From Apostichopus japonicus (taxonomy: Eukaryota > Echinodermata > Holothuroidea > Aspidochirotida > Stichopodidae): a DNA stretch of 64,000 nucleotides. Below, one piece after another: positions 1-38,239 of the stretch. The notes under the pieces are model-generated. The model saw only the letters and a program-made list of their open reading frames with translations, had not been told where the DNA came from and searched no databases. The stretch covers positions 11,761,001-11,825,000 of the forward strand of contig NC_092563.1 of the NCBI RefSeq assembly GCF_037975245.1, read 5' to 3'. Position 1 is the stretch's first letter. The number at the start of each line of letters is the position of its first letter. A program made the translations under genes and the position numbers.

Positions 1-1187
1 ATAGCAGTATAGCATTCTCAGTTTTATCTCCTGATTGAAGAAAAATGATGAATGGATTCCATCATTTGAAAATACGAATACCAGGCAAAAGAGTTTGATT
101 ATTACTATTGGCAATGTTGGCTTGCACAACGTGTGTTTAGTCACTAAACACTAAACTAAACGGTCTCTGATCAAAAACAAATACACAAAACAGGTGCTGA
201 TTATGACGAGGGAACTTTTAACACTACATTTTCAACGTCTATAGAGGGGTTTTATGAAAAGGAACAAATTAAATATCCTAAATTAAAAAAATTGGTCTAT
301 CTGGCACCTAAACCAACCCTTCCCAATGCAAGTGACTTTTTACAGATTTTCTAATTGGACAAACTACATAACCAGTGTAAAAACATCGGGTGATATACGG
401 TAGAATGCATAATGCTCATTTTGGCTATAGAGAATTCTTGAATAATATTCTTATTAGCATTCAAATCTCAGATATGACCTGTACATAGATAACTCGCAAC
501 ATTTATTGAAATGCTGTTCACGTGATTGTTCCACACGTCACTGTGTTATATGAGTGTCATTCTCATGAATGATTAGCCTCAGAGATGAACTTTCTTGAGA
601 GTTGTCCGTTGCGTTCAGTTATATCATCCGCTTTTTAGAATATGTATTCAGGGACGAACTTAAACCGCGGTGTTAATACCTTCAGAACCAAAGAAAATGA
701 TCCAACGCCGCCGATAACAAGTCTAATATGATTAAATTTATATCTAATAGAAGTTTGTCGACGACAAAATTTGCTTTAAGAATGCTTAGTTTACCTCAAG
801 TCAGGTCAATTGTTCCCAGTGGTTAAGTGCACTTTCTATCGCCAAATTCAGCACTGGGTGAACGGTCAATGACATATGAGTGTGTTACCATATTGCAACA
901 AGATCTGTGTATAGCATATATGACCATTTCAGTTTCAAATACCCGAAGAAGAGACTTGTGATCGGCTTTCAATCGATAAACACAGATCTCATGGACGTTA
1001 AGCACGTACGCGTCTTGTTAAATCATACACGTTCACTTATGCTATGTTCGTAAGTTCACATGTAATGATCGTGACTCCATGTTTCCGGATGAATCAGCGC
1101 TTAACAATTGCCTAGGTTGGATATTACATTACAAATAAACATATTTATTTAGGCCTTTGTGATTCTATGGGCCTTTATGCTATATAT

Positions 1188-1188
1188 G

Positions 1189-1228
<40 letters not shown>
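1188..1228. repeat. (TA)n microsatellite
   Basis: About 20 uninterrupted TA units, with a further imperfect TA stretch to about 1253. It lies upstream of the SINE-A copy that follows. Confidence 0.95.
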
Positions 1229-1232
<4 letters not shown>

Positions 1233-1299
1233 GTATATATTAATATATATATATTCATTTGTCTTTGTCGTTTACCTCCATTTCATTAACAAAAGTCTG

Positions 1300-1605
1300 T
1301 TCAAAGTATTTCTTTCACAAATGATTTCGAGTTGGTTAGCATCACGTTTGATCTCTAGAGCAAGGCAAATATGTCACCACAACAGAATTAGTATTTTCTA
1401 TACAGGTGACAAGCGCCTACAGTGAAACTACGACCTTCGTTACTGGTTTCGAACCTATGGACATACAATCGTCCATAGCCTAGTGGTTAGGGTGTCCGCA
1501 TATAAAGCGGGAGGCCCGCGTTCGAATCCCGGTGGAAGCTGGGAGTTTTTTCACTGTTCTGGATTTTCGTTGTTACGTGGTTATTGAATTTCACTGCATT
1601 GAATC
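1300..1605 (+). mobile_element. SINE-A copy 1 (tRNA-like retroelement)
   Basis: The segment matches the reverse complement of about 19754-20060 along its length. This includes sequence 5' of the tRNA-like part (GGCAAATATGTCACCA, GACAAGCGCCTAC, GGTTTCGAACC). The tRNA-like part is 1470-1540: a pol III A-box-like TAGCCTAGTGGTTAGG, an anticodon arm CCGC/GCGG, and a B box GTTCGAATCCCGG. The 3' body reads TTTTTTCACTGTTCTGGATT. Non-coding; an RNA polymerase III promoter is inferred. Confidence 0.75.
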
Positions 1606-1794
1606 CTCTCAAGTGAAAAAACACATTCTGGTTACAAAATATGCTTAGGTACAAGATAGAACATAGCAGCACACACATACAGTGCCGCATATACAACAAC
1701 AGCATAACTTCTTGACAAATTTACTTTGTGTGTCTGTCTAGAGCAACATGTGTCAATGAATGTCTTAGAAGGACACACTACCGACGAAGGCACT

Positions 1795-1873
1795 GAGATG
1801 GAAAATCTAGAACTTGTGAAAACCTTCCAGCATCCACCGGGATTCGATTCCGGGCCTCCCGTCCTAACCAACC
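1795..1873 (-). mobile_element. SINE-A copy 2, truncated
   Basis: On the minus strand this reads GGTTGGTTAGGACGGGAGGC, then CGGAATCGAATCCCGG and CTGGAAGGTTTTCAC. That is the second half of the tRNA-like region plus the 3' body of SINE-A. It lies in inverted orientation to copy 1, less than 300 bp away. The 5' part is missing. Confidence 0.65.
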
Positions 1874-3218
1874 GTAATTTTAGGGGATATCACGTACATT
1901 TCACAGATAGGGCAATATTTCTGCACGATTTGGTACGTTAATAACCATACATACATCGATAGGATAAATAGTTGAAAGGTAAATATCTTATTCGTTCCAA
2001 AATGTTGAATGTCCCGTCGTTTGATGACCTTTCAGAAATGAGAGGCCACCTTCCCCACTATTGTACCATATTTGGCATCTTTTTAGTGAGACATTTTTGT
2101 TCGCCAATGTTGAACGTTTCATTAACACGTTCCCGGCTGGATTTCCTCGGTGAGTACTCGATGTAAAGGGACTTGATGTGTCATAGACATTCCCTCAAAT
2201 CTGAACAGAGATAAGCTGACGTCAAACCTACTTCAGTATTGTACTATGACAAGCATGGTGAGAGCGGCCGGGCATAATAATGCACCGAATTGAATCATAA
2301 ATACAGAGAAATAGTTCACTACTCTAATTTCTCCATTGATCATTTCTGGTGTTACATTTGACATCCATTCACTGATTTTAGAAGAAGTTCTTCCGTCTCT
2401 TTGTACACTGAAATTACGTGCAATAAATTGCCTGCTATTCTAATACACATGAATGGCACGTTTCTTTAATTAAAAGCCCACTACAATACGCTAGCTGTTA
2501 GCCATCGTCTCTTCAGAACTAGTCCTTATTGAATTTTGCCGCATTCTGGTAAGTGAAAATTGGGTCGCGGTCGCTCAACATGAAAGGTACCATGTAATCA
2601 AGAACAGACCAAAGGTGACTTCAACGACAGCCAGAAATCACATTGATCTGCCCTCATTGAAAGTTCCATGCAAAAAAATGTTAAATTGATGTATTGTTCG
2701 ATACTTTGCAGAGGATTGTTGATAAAATGCTTAATGGAATAGCTTTTCAAGATCTTATGAAAAAAGAGAAGGAAACATTGGAGAGCTGACATGTAATTAT
2801 ATTGGATTTTAAGAGACATTTCAGATTTTATGTAATTGCTAATGTTGTGTGCATACACTGTACACACAAAACTTCTTTTTTAATTCATGCAGGATGCAAA
2901 GCGGGTTATTTTTTGGTTCACATTCGATGCGGCATTGTACCAAAATACAACCTTGAAATGCTTAATCAAAACTGTTTAGCTATATAGCTTAAGCGCTATG
3001 GTTCGCTTTAAATAGTGGATACTAGTAATCTTGTGAGTATTAGTACTCGAGCGAAGAAAATACTAACAACTAACAGAATTAACAAATTTTTGCAATACTG
3101 GCTTTTATGTGGCATAAACTACACAAATGTAATTTGGCATGGTATAAAATATGCCAACGAGAACAATAAAATACATAATCCATTATCATTTAATGCGATT
3201 CCGACATACCGAGATCAA

Positions 3219-3219
<1 letters not shown>

Positions 3220-3259
<40 letters not shown>

Positions 3260-3290
3260 ATATATAGATATATATATATATATAGTAAAT
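3220..3290. repeat. TA-rich microsatellite
   Basis: A (TA)n run followed by imperfect ATATAGATATATA. It lies at the 3' (A/T-rich tail) end of the minus-strand SINE-C copy. Confidence 0.9.
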
Positions 3291-3440
3291 AAATAAAGAA
3301 CAACACACCAGAACAATTCCACTTCACGACCGGTTTCGTCCTTTTGGGACTCATCAGGCGAAGGTAGGAATCGAACCCCCGGATCTTGTGTCACAGACCG
3401 AAGTCCGTACCACTCGATCACAGTGAGTCTACTGGTGTGT
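3285..3440 (-). mobile_element. SINE-C copy: tRNA-like head with hammerhead-like core
   Basis: On the minus strand a tRNA-like head has TGATCGAGTGGTACGG (A-box-like) and GGGTTCGATTCC (B box). It is followed at about 3328-3358 by CTGATGA, a GTCC/GGAC stem with a CAAAA loop, then GAAAC. These are the conserved core elements of a hammerhead ribozyme in the right order. The body continues GTGAAGTGGAATT and ends in a T/A-rich tail (TTTATTTATTTAC) next to the TA repeat. I could not build a convincing stem I, so the ribozyme may be inactive or only a resemblance. Confidence 0.6.
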
Positions 3441-3594
3441 GAATGCGTATAAATTGGTTTTGTATAACTGTCATTGAGGGGGTATTACCCAAGTGTATTG
3501 ATTGTACAGAGTGCACCCTGGTGCTTTGAACCACTTTTTATAGCCAAGCCAAGCCGTAAATATTAAATGAATGTGTAGCAAGTGGTTTGACAGA

Positions 3595-3675
3595 TATATA
3601 GTAAATAAATAAAGAAAAAAAATAAAAGAACAACACACACCAGAAAAATTCCACTTCCAGAAAAATTCCATATAT
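3595..3675 (-). mobile_element. SINE-C 3' fragment (second copy)
   Basis: It repeats the SINE-C 3' body and tail on the minus strand: GGAAGTGGAATT, CTGGTGTGTGTTG, then a TTTATTTATTTAC tail. The head and hammerhead-like core are missing. It lies about 155 bp from the fuller copy in the same orientation. Confidence 0.6.
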
Positions 3676-4219
3676 ACATATATATATATCTATATCTATA
3701 TAGGATCACTAAGAACAAAACTAATTTATTATACAAAGCAAGTAAAGACAAACACATTGTTCTTACCTCTATAGCTGGAACTGTTCCTTATTACATATAA
3801 AAGTTTGAACATATTCATTTCACTCAGAAAAGATCATTAAACAATATCTTGTGATATCGTGAATGGAGAACACATTAAACTGTCTGATGCAGGTCGGAAC
3901 ACTTTATAGTTCTATTTTAATGACGTCACTTGATTACCATCACTTGATCTCGTTGGACAGCTGGATTGCTTTCTAAGATTGCGTGAGCAATATAGCAATT
4001 TTCCTATGAGGATATGCAGTACTACCAAGAAATAAATTAACTGAAGTTGTTACCGCTTCTCTGTCATTTTGCAAGAGTGTCTGTGAAACGACTTGACGCA
4101 AACCTGAATAACAAATGACCGAAATTCACAACGTTAAATTATCTGAATAAAACGTTGCCTTTATTGAAACCATAAACAATTTCCGAATCAAAGGTAAAAG
4201 GTATTAATCAGGCAGAGGC

Positions 4220-4390
4220 AGCATTTGTTCATTTATTCAAATGTTAGTAATCTAGAGCTATTTCCTCTTTCTTCATATGTTGTAGCAGTTTGGAATTCTT
4301 TCTTCCAGAAAGTGCATAATTCTTCATATACTTGGTATTTTAAGACACGATTAAAACCCTACCTGGTTTTCAGAACTGTACATTGCAACT
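4220..4390 (+). mobile_element. Possible LINE reverse-transcriptase tail fragment
   Basis: The frame reads SYVVAVWNSFFQKVHNSS and then FKTRLKPYL. The pattern WN-(12-15 residues)-SS-x-F-K-x-x-L-K-x-Y-L is the C-terminal end of CR1/Jockey-type reverse transcriptases, as in the clearer copies at 5855 and 52445. No 3' end or tail is evident. It lies about 250 bp before an exon of the receptor and could be mistaken for an exon. Confidence 0.4.
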
Positions 4391-4640
4391 TTCTCATATG
4401 CGTCGCTGAAAAAAACGCCACATACAGATGTGAGGACATATATAAACTTTTCATATTTATTGTTAATCATTGTAAGCTACTGAAGCTGAGTCCGTGAATG
4501 CAACCTGGCTTCTGTTTGACATATTCATTGCGCAGGTTATATAACCCAGCAGATATGGACAAGAGCATCCCAATTAAAACGGATGGATAAAACAATAGAC
4601 GTAGCATAACCATAACTTGTTGTGTTTTTTGTTTAAACAG

Positions 4641-31087
<26,447 letters not shown>

Positions 31088-32640
31088 GTTACGTGGCCCT
31101 GAGTTACCGAATGAGTAACTGAAACAGAGTGAAGATCGACGCCAGCGAGCAGGGCCAACAACGCTATGCTATTCACCTGGACTTTGAGCCGTTAAGTCAC
31201 TCGATAACATAGTGCTCAGTACTTTCATCAAGTTGTACCAACAGTGTTGTATAGAGCTTATGAGGGCAGGAAACGGACAACGAACACCGCCATTTGTCTC
31301 TTTAGGAAACGAACCCCTTTGTCATAAAATCGTTAACTTACCTGGCTTCTCAAGAATTTCTGACATATAAGGATGACTTCCATGTGTTATTTACAGTCCT
31401 TAGCCAAAATCTATTCCCGAACTGATGAACCCGAAACCCCAACCACCTACAACTAAGCTTTGCTTCGCTGCTTCTAATTGGAAGAAATATTTTGAGTTGC
31501 CCCGATTACAAACCTTTGTAGGCAACGACGGAAGATGCATGACAAGCGAGTTGGCGACAGTGGAGAAACATACAACAATGTGTAACACCACATACTAAAA
31601 CTGTCGTTTTCGTTCAATAAGACACTTGATGTTTTCAATTGATATAATACATCTATATCTTTTATTTCCCGAGACATTCACCCACAAGAGAGCAAAAGAC
31701 GTACATTCTAAATACACATGATAATGTGAACATTTATTGTTGATATTTAGTCGCAGTCATACAATGATATAAAGATAACATATTATCATATAGAGTTATA
31801 TTTGTTAAAGAACTAAGAAAGACAAAGGTAAGCACTAGAAGTTTCTTCTTTTTTTAAAGTGTTGACCGTTTTGTTTTATTTCAGATCAAACCAAAATATA
31901 TAATATAAATCAATATAAGACAACCATAGACACATAGCTGTACGATTTACTTCATATATGTACAATCATAAAGCGGTTCCATGGTTTATTGTGGATGCCG
32001 GAGTTTGCTTACCAATGCATTTATTACAAAACTAGGGCAAATATAAATTATCATTCAAAATGCATCAGTAGAAAACTAATCTATTTCTTTCAACTTTTTA
32101 TATGTAAAGTCTATCAAAACATATTGTTGTAAATCTAGCAATTACTTACTTTCAAAGTAAATATTCTTAAGTAAGAGCAAAAAAATATATGGAAAATTGA
32201 GATCATTACAGTTGTTTTTGTTTTCTTGCTTGTGAATGTCTTTAATGTTTCAATCAAATCACGGAGTGCAAAAACTCAAATCATAGTCTCAAACGAAAGC
32301 TAAAACTTGTGAGGTCCTCTTCTTGGCATCCGCATTTAACACGTATTTCGCCTGTTGTCTATCATTTATCACATTACAAACCCTGCTTGAAATGTTTTAT
32401 TTTTAGGATTGCAAGTTGATTACTTAGTAAAATTGAAAGGGTTCTTCAACATTGATAGAGAGTCGAGATGAACAGTCTCGTCTGTTTGAAATGCAAATAG
32501 CTATGTATAAATTCAGATAAACAAAGTTTACTCATAGACAGTTAGATACATGGAAGAATTACAAATAACGATCGCGTCGTGCTGTTCACGTGTTCTTACT
32601 AGGTATGAATTGCTTTCTATACCAACCATATGGCAAGCCA
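31088..32640 (+). other. Probable 3' UTR and flank of the GPR158-like gene
   Basis: No further open exon is evident after the TAG. The nearest AATAAA hexamers I find are beyond it, near 32695 and 32842, so the transcript end is unresolved. No other feature is seen in the stretch. Confidence 0.35.
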
Positions 32641-33770
32641 ATTCAAGATATCTTTAAATATGTAAAGACATCTTCAACTCAGTTAAAGTATCTTTAAATA
32701 AATTAAAACTAATCTGAAATATTTTAAAGATATAGTTAATACATAAAATCTGTTCTCAAACGCCCAACAGTTATTATTGTTATTCATAGTTATTAATTTC
32801 AAGATATCTTAATTTCATTTCAAAGATGCCTATCATTCGAAAATAAAATGATAAGAAGTAATGATATCATATCTCTAATTCAAATGGCAGATCTATGTAT
32901 ATAAACGCTCTTCCTGTAACAGAAATTAAAGATAGCTATCAGATTATAAATATTCAGATTATAAATAGTTAGATATATAAATGTTACTCATATGAAACAT
33001 GTATTCAAATGAAATGAGAGTATCTTTAGGTCCTATCTAATATAGTTAATTAAATTTAGAGAGATGCTTCATCAGAATAAGAAATTATAGCTTTAATTCA
33101 TATTTAATACATCTTCTAAAGGAAGTAGATATATATTTAATTCTTATTAGGAATAATTTATATTATTATATTATTATTATATTAATTCATATGAGAAATT
33201 CATTTAATTCATTAAAAGATATCACTTATTTGTTTGAAGATATTTCCAATTTCAGTTATCTTTAATTCCTTAAGGCCTTGAAGATATCTAACTCATTTAT
33301 AGATACATAAGTAGTTTTGAAGAATATTTCTACGAACAAATATATCCCTAATAGGAAGTAACGTGTATCACTATTTTGTTTTGAAGATCCCTAAAACAGG
33401 AATTACTTCATTACACAATATTGCTAATTTGTTTGATGATATCACCAGTTTTAGTAATCATTAATTCCTTTCCTTATTTCCCATAAGAATTATATTTAAT
33501 TCAAATTAGAGAGATTTAGAGATGTAAGAAGTATCTTTCTTCAAGAGACATCTTTAAATTGAATGAGTGATATCTGTAATTGAAATTAATGATATCATAA
33601 ATTTGTATTGGGGAATATCTTCTAATCGTTATAAAGGTATATTTAATTCTTATTAGTGATATATCCATTAAAGAACAGGTAAGTTATTTAAAGATATCCT
33701 TTAGATTACTTTAATTCTCTGGTCTTAAAGATATGATGTAATCTAAATATGAAAGACCATTTGCGAAGTA
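32640..33770. repeat. AT-rich tract dense in GATATC-type palindromes
   Basis: Motifs such as AAGATATCTTTAA, AATGATATCAT, GTGATATC and TTTAATTCTTATTAG recur roughly every 25-60 bp in both orientations. The spacing is irregular, so this is a degenerate repeat or a compositional tract rather than a clean satellite. Confidence 0.55.
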
Positions 33771-33905
33771 ACAGAACTTCATACAATACATCATGTCTGC
33801 TATATCTATATTCAAGTTACATTACACACTGACCAAAATAGAACGCAAATTACTATACTCCTGCATGGATTACTGTTAATCAATTACAAAACGGAGGCAA
33901 AACTG

Positions 33906-34217
33906 AACCGGTGCTGTGGCCGAGTGGATAAAGGCGGAGGCATTGGAAGCAACGAGGCTGAGTTATCGGGAAGTTCCGGGTTCGATACCAGGCCGGGTCA
34001 TATAGTATGTTTTTTTCCATCCAAGAGCAATCTACGGTTTCCCCATCTGAATTAACTTTCTAAATTGAAAAAATTCCAAAATTGAGTTAAACTGTGGATT
34101 GGAAGCCACCGGACGTGTAAGTTGTAATCCATAAGCCCTTGCGGATTTCTCCCACATTTGTGGTCGCTTAAGAGTCGTAAAAATAACTGCTGCTGATTAT
34201 TATTATTATTATTATTA
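33906..34217 (+). mobile_element. SINE-B copy 2, apparently full length
   Basis: The tRNA-Ser/Leu-like head is CCGGTGCTGTGGCCGAGTGG (A box), a long variable arm, then GGGTTCGATACCAGGCC (B box). The body has ATCCAAGAGCAATC, GGATTGGAAGCCACC and GTTGTAATCCATAAGC, and the tail is (ATT)n of about 7 units. The order head, unrelated body, simple tail is that of a tRNA-derived SINE. Confidence 0.85.
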
Positions 34218-34919
34218 TAAACTGTGTGGTTTAGTGCATTGATAAATGAAACTAGCTCATTCCCATTTAAAGGCTAATGTGGATTTTCGGATATGTTACT
34301 GACGACTGAACATTCAAACACCATGACAACTAAGTTAGGTTGGATTCTTTCTAATTCATGATATTTTCATTGGTTTCTGTCATACACCTATATTTATATG
34401 CAAATGAAATTAATGATATTGATAATACTCTAATACAAAATGCACATACAAAATCTCTAATAACATATATAGATAAAAGACGCAATGAAGTTTCATTTGC
34501 CCTATGTGCCTATTTTGTTATATCCCTTCAAAAATGATTCTAGATATGCATCGCGCCACTAATTTACAAATATCACAAATAAATGCATAGCAACATACGA
34601 GGAAAGTATACATCTCCGAATAGTTAGAAAAGCAGCTGCATTCAAACAAAATCTAACATTCAGCCGGCATAGAACATCTCTGGCATTATTGATATGCACC
34701 ATGCTGTCCGATTTTTCAACAAATCATTGTTGTTAAAGTGAAAACTACAACGTAAGTAAGGAAATATAAATCACAGGCGACGCGAAGGTCTGCCGAAGAA
34801 TTCCCTTACCCAAAGGGATCATCGTCTGTTCGCCAATAAGTTGATGAACATATTATGAACATATCTCGTGATGTCTTCAGTGCTCTTCTCTGTCTACAGT
34901 ATATAGTTTGTGTTAAAAA

Positions 34920-35365
34920 TCATGGTTTTTATCTCCTTTGAATCACTTAAATGGGAAATAATTAGAATATTTTTGTACAACTTTCTTGCATGATATATGT
35001 ATGTTAGAACAGATGTCCAGAATGTCGAGATAATCCATGACTAAACTATAGATATATAGTAAAAGGTCCTTTAACTTTTCTGGAGGCAGGTCGTGGAACA
35101 GTCTTCCCCAAATTTTAAATGCTTGCCAAATGTTAATATTTTTCAACGCAATATGAAAACTTATATATTTGTTTAGATGTATGATATTTGTTTGTCTATC
35201 TTTTTGCCGTCCTTTTAGTGCTTATGGCTGTTTACTGTTTTTCTACTGCATAATATTGTATATGTATTTTATATTGAGGGCTCCTCTGTTAAAGGCAGTG
35301 CTTCTGCACTAAGCAGGACTACCCTCATTAAAGATGACAATTTAATAAAAATAAAAAGGATCCAA
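34920..35365 (+). mobile_element. LINE 3' fragment (RT tail plus 3' UTR)
   Basis: The plus strand reads WNSLPQILNACQMLIFFNAI, then a stop, in the position of the LINE RT C-terminus. It is followed by a 3' UTR with GGCAGTGCTTCTGCACTAAG and CCCTCATTAAAGATGACAA, and an A-rich end (AATAAAAATAAAAAGG). The same UTR occurs inverted at 27868-28350. Heavily decayed. Confidence 0.65.
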
Positions 35366-38235
35366 AAACAAAACAAACAGCATAAAATGTTTTACAATTT
35401 CTATATCAAGAACATATTACTATCTAGCTGAGTGATTCTGAAATGTTCTTTGTAACTATACACTTCAACCATATGCTTCAGTGGTAAAGACACCCACCTT
35501 GAAAGGACGCATTTGCAATGCTCATGAATTTTTTCCGCCTTCTGAAATTCAAATATGACAAAACAAGGTAAGTTTTGCAAGCAAGTCTTTGACGAGGTAA
35601 TAAAATATGGACGAGGGAAACTGTTTTGCAACTATTTATGTATAAAGTAGTTTTTTATTCTTCATATATATGATAGCTAAGGGCCCCAAGGTCAACTGAT
35701 TTCCTATTCATATATTGCAAAACACAATTAATATGTTAATCGGATTTCGGTCCGCAATCGTTGCTATCTCCTGTTCAGTTTCGTATATTTCAAATCACAG
35801 AATTGAAGAATGGAATTAAAGATGACTTCATGTTGACACTGTTACAAAAACTGGAGAACAAAAATGCAAGGGGTCGTTGTATTCTTCTGTCCCTGCACGC
35901 CGTTAACTTACTGACATAATTCAAGCGTGAATAAAATATATTGAAAAACAAATTCCTCTAATTATTGTTTGTATAAGGATTTAGTGAGGAGATATAAACT
36001 AAGCAAATCTGGAGGATCAAATGCACAATGTCGTTCGACTTTTGAAGATTTGTTTTCACCCGCGGTGTTGTCTTATTGAACTGGAAAGTAAAGGTCTGAA
36101 ATTAAAGGTGCGAGAGTCAAAACAAAGATATGACGTAATAGAAAACGTGCTACTCAGTACTTTCCCAGTCAACAAACCCCAAATCCCACAACTTTACTTA
36201 CGCATATTTTCACATGATCGATGTATTCATAATAGATTCAGTTTGTAATCCACTTCTATTACAGCCATGGTATTATGGCGTAATGCTAGCACACACGACA
36301 GTACATGTATATATAGTTACATGTTAATGCATATACTATTATCTCATATGTTCTCTCTGCACCACATATTACATTTATACCAATTTATATACAATAAAAT
36401 TCGAACCTTTCTTCTTCTCCTTGTGATTGTAAGTTGGCATAAAAAAATGTTTTCTTTGGCAGTTTCATGACAATAGAACCGAATAATTAAATTTGATTTA
36501 CATTACGCTGCCGAACCAACACACCCTACGCTACAACCTTTCGATACCTTTATCGATGTTAACAATGTGGTGATACACGACTAACCATGCCACACATCAA
36601 TACAGAAATCCTTGTTAACGTTGTAATTTGCCTGCGTTGCTCTCGTTCCTGAACACCTTTCAAAACCATAAAAGTTTAAGTTAGTGCAATAACAAATTGA
36701 GAAGCACGAACACTTGTCTTAGTGTGCACAAAAGTTCGCTTTTCGTGAGTTACCTTTCAATATCTTTGCTTATATTATTTGCTTCTGACGAAAAAAATTA
36801 TGTTTTTTTTCTTATTTCCATAAGTGGGACGAATCGATTACACTCGATGTCATTAACGTTTTGAGAGTCTGCTCATAAAAGGACTCTTCCCTATTTCTTA
36901 ATGGGTCATGTTCATACTTTACAGAGAGTCGTTTAACATGTACTAAAAGATTGAAATTAATCAATTGTTTGATGACCCTGAGGGAATTCAGACAGGATAT
37001 CAATTCAAAGTGATATAATGCAGAGTACAAACTCTTCCTGGCTTTAGATTAATGCAGAAGCAGGAGCCATTGCGACTGAAAACCCCGAACCGCTTTCTAA
37101 TAAAAATGGGAAGAATACTCGATTAACACACGTAAATGAGAACTCAGTTCTGGGTTAAACAAGGTTGGCAATTTCCGAGGCTGTTTTGAAGATTCACTTC
37201 TCCTTACAAATTCTCCGATATGAACACTTAATTGATTTTACAGATTGTTCTCTCTTCTTCTTTTGGCATGACGAATATCGCAATGCGCGTGATGAATGTA
37301 AGGGTAAAAATACGTGAAACTATAGAAAGAAAGAAAGACGAGCCGTCATCTGTTTCGCATAAGCAGCGTTTTTAGACTCTGCATTTATGTATTATGACCC
37401 TCGTACATTACAGGGCAGAGAATAGGTTTTATGTAACATGGATACGCAGCTCCAATGCCCATCATTAAATGAAACAACGAATAAACTAACCTAGCTAGTA
37501 TCAACATTTAACAGCACTGAGAAACTATTGAATCCCTGTAATTAAACCATCCACACTGTGCTAGGGTATAGGTATTAACTATATATTAATTACATCAAAG
37601 GGGATGTGCAAGTTTGTAGAAGGTTTTTATAGCTGGCGTATCTACGGCATACTTGATTAATACTTCAACGACCTTGATTGTAAGCTAATTAAGCGATTGA
37701 CCTTATCGTAACAGTTTAGCAATCTGTCATGTCAAAGGTACATGATGCGTCTTGTTAGAATGGTGAGTTAACTTTATTCATAGACTGACCAAAGCTGTAT
37801 AACTTTATCCACAACAATCCGAGAATACCTAATGATAATTGCAACGTCTTAAAAATCAATTTGTGGGGCAACTTTCACCTTGCTGTATTAAATTTGTTAT
37901 GACTAATTAATGTATTAAGTAATCAAGCCATGGATTGGAAGTAGACTACATCTGGCCTATGCGAACCTCTTTTATTATGGATTCTGTATGATTCAGATCC
38001 GATATGACTTTTCAGCCCAAAGTATGGAAAACTATAAATGCTGAAAGGGATAAGCAGACTGTAGATACATTTGGAATTAAACTGAAGTGGAATATGATTG
38101 AACCATGAAGGTGTTTACGGAATGGCTTTATACATAATATGAAAGAGTGATTTAGTTTCCAAATCGTGATGACGTGTTGTTTTTTTTTGTTGGCTAGTTG
38201 ATTAGTGTGACTGTGGTAGAGAAAATATGTCATGG
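35366..38235. other. No recognisable feature
   Basis: Unique-looking AT-rich sequence. Scattered frames of up to 76 codons have no motif, codon signal or splice context that I can support. Confidence 0.5.
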
Positions 38236-38239
38236 TTAT

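Larger units (their letters stand above)
1..4640 (+). other. Presumed upstream intron of the GPR158-like gene
   Basis: The first exon found (4641) begins inside a codon, so the sequence 5' of it should be intron or contain earlier exons. I looked for an open segment ending in phase 2 with a good donor and Cache-like content and found none. Bases 1-1180 show nothing recognisable. From 1190 on the stretch holds TA microsatellites, SINE-like copies and a LINE-tail-like fragment, listed separately. Confidence 0.5.

Noticed and set aside
2888-2990. Possible exon after the acceptor-like CATGCAG, with a CKAGYF phrase
   Set aside because: It runs into a stop without a donor of the needed phase and has no family motif beyond one short phrase.
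4225-4497. Candidate Cache-domain exon of the receptor
   Set aside because: Its WNS...SS..FK..LK.YL pattern fits a LINE RT tail better, and I found no donor in the phase required by the exon at 4641.
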